From NCBI GenBank assembly GCA_030836725.1, contig JAUPLV010000108.1, positions 1 through 7,178 of the forward strand: a stretch of DNA of 7,178 nt. The letters run 5' to 3'. Shown here piece after piece: positions 6,668-7,178 of this stretch. The DNA is from Pseudomonadota bacterium (lineage in GTDB: Bacteria; Pseudomonadota; Gammaproteobacteria; Burkholderiales; Thiobacillaceae). Below the pieces are notes generated by a model that had not been told where the DNA came from, searched no databases, and worked only from the letters and a program-made list of their open reading frames with translations. The position numbers were made by a program, and so were the translations under genes. The first letter of the stretch is position 1; every line of letters begins with the position of its first letter.

Positions 6668-6687
6668 TGAACAACCGTGAACAACCG
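6668..6687 (+). repeat. Perfect tandem duplication of a 10-mer
   Basis: TGAACAACCG is repeated exactly at 6668-6677 and 6678-6687. The first copy also forms, with the bases before it, the inverted pair GGTTG (6665-6669) and CAACC (6672-6676). It lies immediately at the left edge of the transposase remnant and places a TGA (6678-6680) in frame with it. It may be a slippage or insertion scar. Confidence 0.65.
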
Positions 6688-6864
6688 GGGACACGGATTT
6701 TTCAACCAATGGAAATTATGCGCTGGGTAATGAAGACTTCGCAGCGCAAGTCACGGCGGCACTGGGGCGATTCGCTGTACCTGGAAAATCGGGGCGACCA
6801 CGAGGGATGCCGGCACCCGAATCCCGAGAATTGTTTGGTGAGCAGAGAAAACCGTGGTCCCCGC
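6685..6864. mobile_element. Degenerate element with imperfect inverted ends around a transposase tail
   Basis: CCGGGGACACGGATTTTTC (6685-6703) pairs with the complement of GAAAACCGTGGTCCCCGC (6847-6864), both sharing a GGGGAC...ACGG...TTTTC core in opposite orientation. The roughly 140 bases between them encode a C-terminal piece of a Y1-type transposase. Motifs of the GGGGAC-ACGG kind are common next to REP-associated and IS200-like transposase genes in proteobacteria (from memory). The arrangement suggests an element that lost its interior and kept its ends. The boundaries are approximate. Confidence 0.45.
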
Positions 6865-6893
6865 TTCTCCTTCTCCATGCTGGCGTTTGTTAA
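6702..6893 (+). pseudogene. C-terminal remnant of an IS200/REP-associated (Y1_Tnp) transposase
   Basis: In the frame ending at TAA 6891-6893 the translation reads 'STNGNYALGNEDFAAQV' then 'TAALGRFAVPGKSGRPR' and a tail. The pattern TN-x-x-x-(A/F)-LG-(N/S/D)-(E/D)-x-F followed by an 'LGRR...GKxGRPR' basic end is the conserved C-terminus of the 220-240-residue Y1-family transposases (RAYT-like). The catalytic HUH motif and tyrosine, which lie in the N-terminal half, are absent. The frame is closed upstream by TGA 6678-6680, and the last residues 'FGEQRKPWSPLL' run into the right inverted repeat. No start codon or ribosome site suits it, so I call it a dead fragment. It occupies most of the otherwise gene-free stretch 6620-7018. 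Confidence 0.68.
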
Positions 6894-6966
6894 GGCGGAC
6901 GAGGCGGGATGAAGGGTTCGGCGCTGCCATCCGCCGTCGCCTGGGAATCCCCCTTGATTGATCGTG

Positions 6967-7012
6967 TTGTGTATGACACTATTGAAAGCATTATTAATGG
7001 TGTCTTCAGGTG
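6967..7012 (+). promoter_or_regulatory. Candidate promoter/operator and ribosome site of the Phd-type antitoxin gene
   Basis: A 9-bp inverted repeat with one mismatch, GACACTATT (6975-6983) and AATGGTGTC (6996-7004), is separated by 12 bases and centred about 30 bases upstream of the ATG at 7019. A -35-like TTGTGT (6967-6972) with an AT-rich -10-like ATTATT (6990-6995), 17 bases apart, overlaps it. Phd/YefM antitoxins commonly repress their own promoter by binding such palindromes. AGGTG at 7008-7012 is a reasonable ribosome site, six bases before the start. The local AT richness contrasts with the surrounding GC-rich DNA. Confidence 0.5.
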
Positions 7013-7018
7013 CAGGCC

Positions 7019-7178
7019 ATGTCACATCTCACTGCCAACGATCTTAAAACCAAAGGGATAGCCGCGATTGAGTCTGTCCTTTCCGAGCATTCCGAAGCGA
7101 TTGTTTCGGTGCGAGGTAAGGACCGTTTCGTGGTGATGGATATTGCGCAGTATCACTATTTGCGCGAGTGCGAGCTGG
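7019..7178 (+). CDS. Phd/YefM-type antitoxin, N-terminal part (3' end outside window)
   Basis: The first 53 codons are visible, running off the window. The sequence 'MSHLTANDLKTKGIAAIESV' opens like prevent-host-death antitoxins, whose N-terminal domain dimerises and binds DNA. The segments 'EAIVSVRGKDRFVVMD' (27-42) and 'YHYLRECEL' (45-53) fit the strands and the following helix of that domain. The C-terminal toxin-binding tail is beyond the window. The protein should neutralise a RelE/YafQ-like toxin expected directly downstream and repress its own promoter at the inverted repeat at 6975-7004. This antitoxin type is usually paired with a toxin like the fragment at 1-211 (from memory). Confidence 0.82.
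   Translation, partial: MSHLTANDLKTKGIAAIESVLSEHSEAIVSVRGKDRFVVMDIAQYHYLRECEL

Noticed and set aside
6667..6912. 81-codon + strand frame in the right-hand gap
   Set aside because: It reads out of frame with the recognisable transposase tail at 6702-6893, starts at TTG without a ribosome site and has no family resemblance.
6702..7025. 107-codon antisense frame in the right-hand gap
   Set aside because: It covers the transposase remnant and the antitoxin promoter on the opposite strand and shows no domain pattern.

Overview
The window reads as a chromosomal stretch of a high-GC Gram-negative bacterium, most likely a betaproteobacterium (Rhodocyclales-like). That guess rests on protein flavour, the strong G/C third-position bias and the kinds of toxin-antitoxin (TA) genes present; no marker gene fixes the taxon. 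All genes I can support lie on the + strand.

The core (about 330-5851) is a compact five-gene operon: a HAD phosphatase-UbiA prenyltransferase fusion, a GtrA-like membrane protein, a DprE1-type FAD oxidase, a DprE2-type short-chain reductase and a large PMT/GT39-like membrane glycosyltransferase. The first four overlap by 1-4 bases and the fifth follows after 28 bases. The motifs match the mycobacterial decaprenyl-phospho-arabinose pathway: PRPP + polyprenyl-P -> polyprenyl-P-5-phosphoribose (UbiA part) -> dephosphorylation (proposed for the HAD part) -> 2' oxidation (DprE1) -> reduction (DprE2) -> polyprenyl-P-arabinofuranose. The order gtrA-dprE1-dprE2 is that of Mycobacterium tuberculosis Rv3789-Rv3790-Rv3791. 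The GT39-like enzyme is the obvious candidate to consume the lipid-linked sugar in the periplasm, but its acceptor is not visible here. D-arabinofuranose decorates type IV pilins in some Pseudomonas and is also found in some lipopolysaccharides. The DprE1 homologue carries Ala where M. tuberculosis has the benzothiazinone-reactive Cys387.

The flanks are accessory DNA with less extreme base composition. At the left edge is the 3' end of a RelE/YafQ-like toxin gene. To the right of the operon is a complete toxin-first TA pair of the HI1419/HI1420 type (5967-6619) with a promoter whose -10 box sits in a near-perfect palindrome. Next comes about 400 bases holding the C-terminal remnant of an IS200/REP-associated (Y1_Tnp) transposase between imperfect inverted repeats. 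At the right edge is the start of a Phd/YefM-type antitoxin gene behind an inverted-repeat operator candidate. The left-edge toxin belongs to the type that normally follows this kind of Phd antitoxin, so the sugar operon may lie between two related TA modules.
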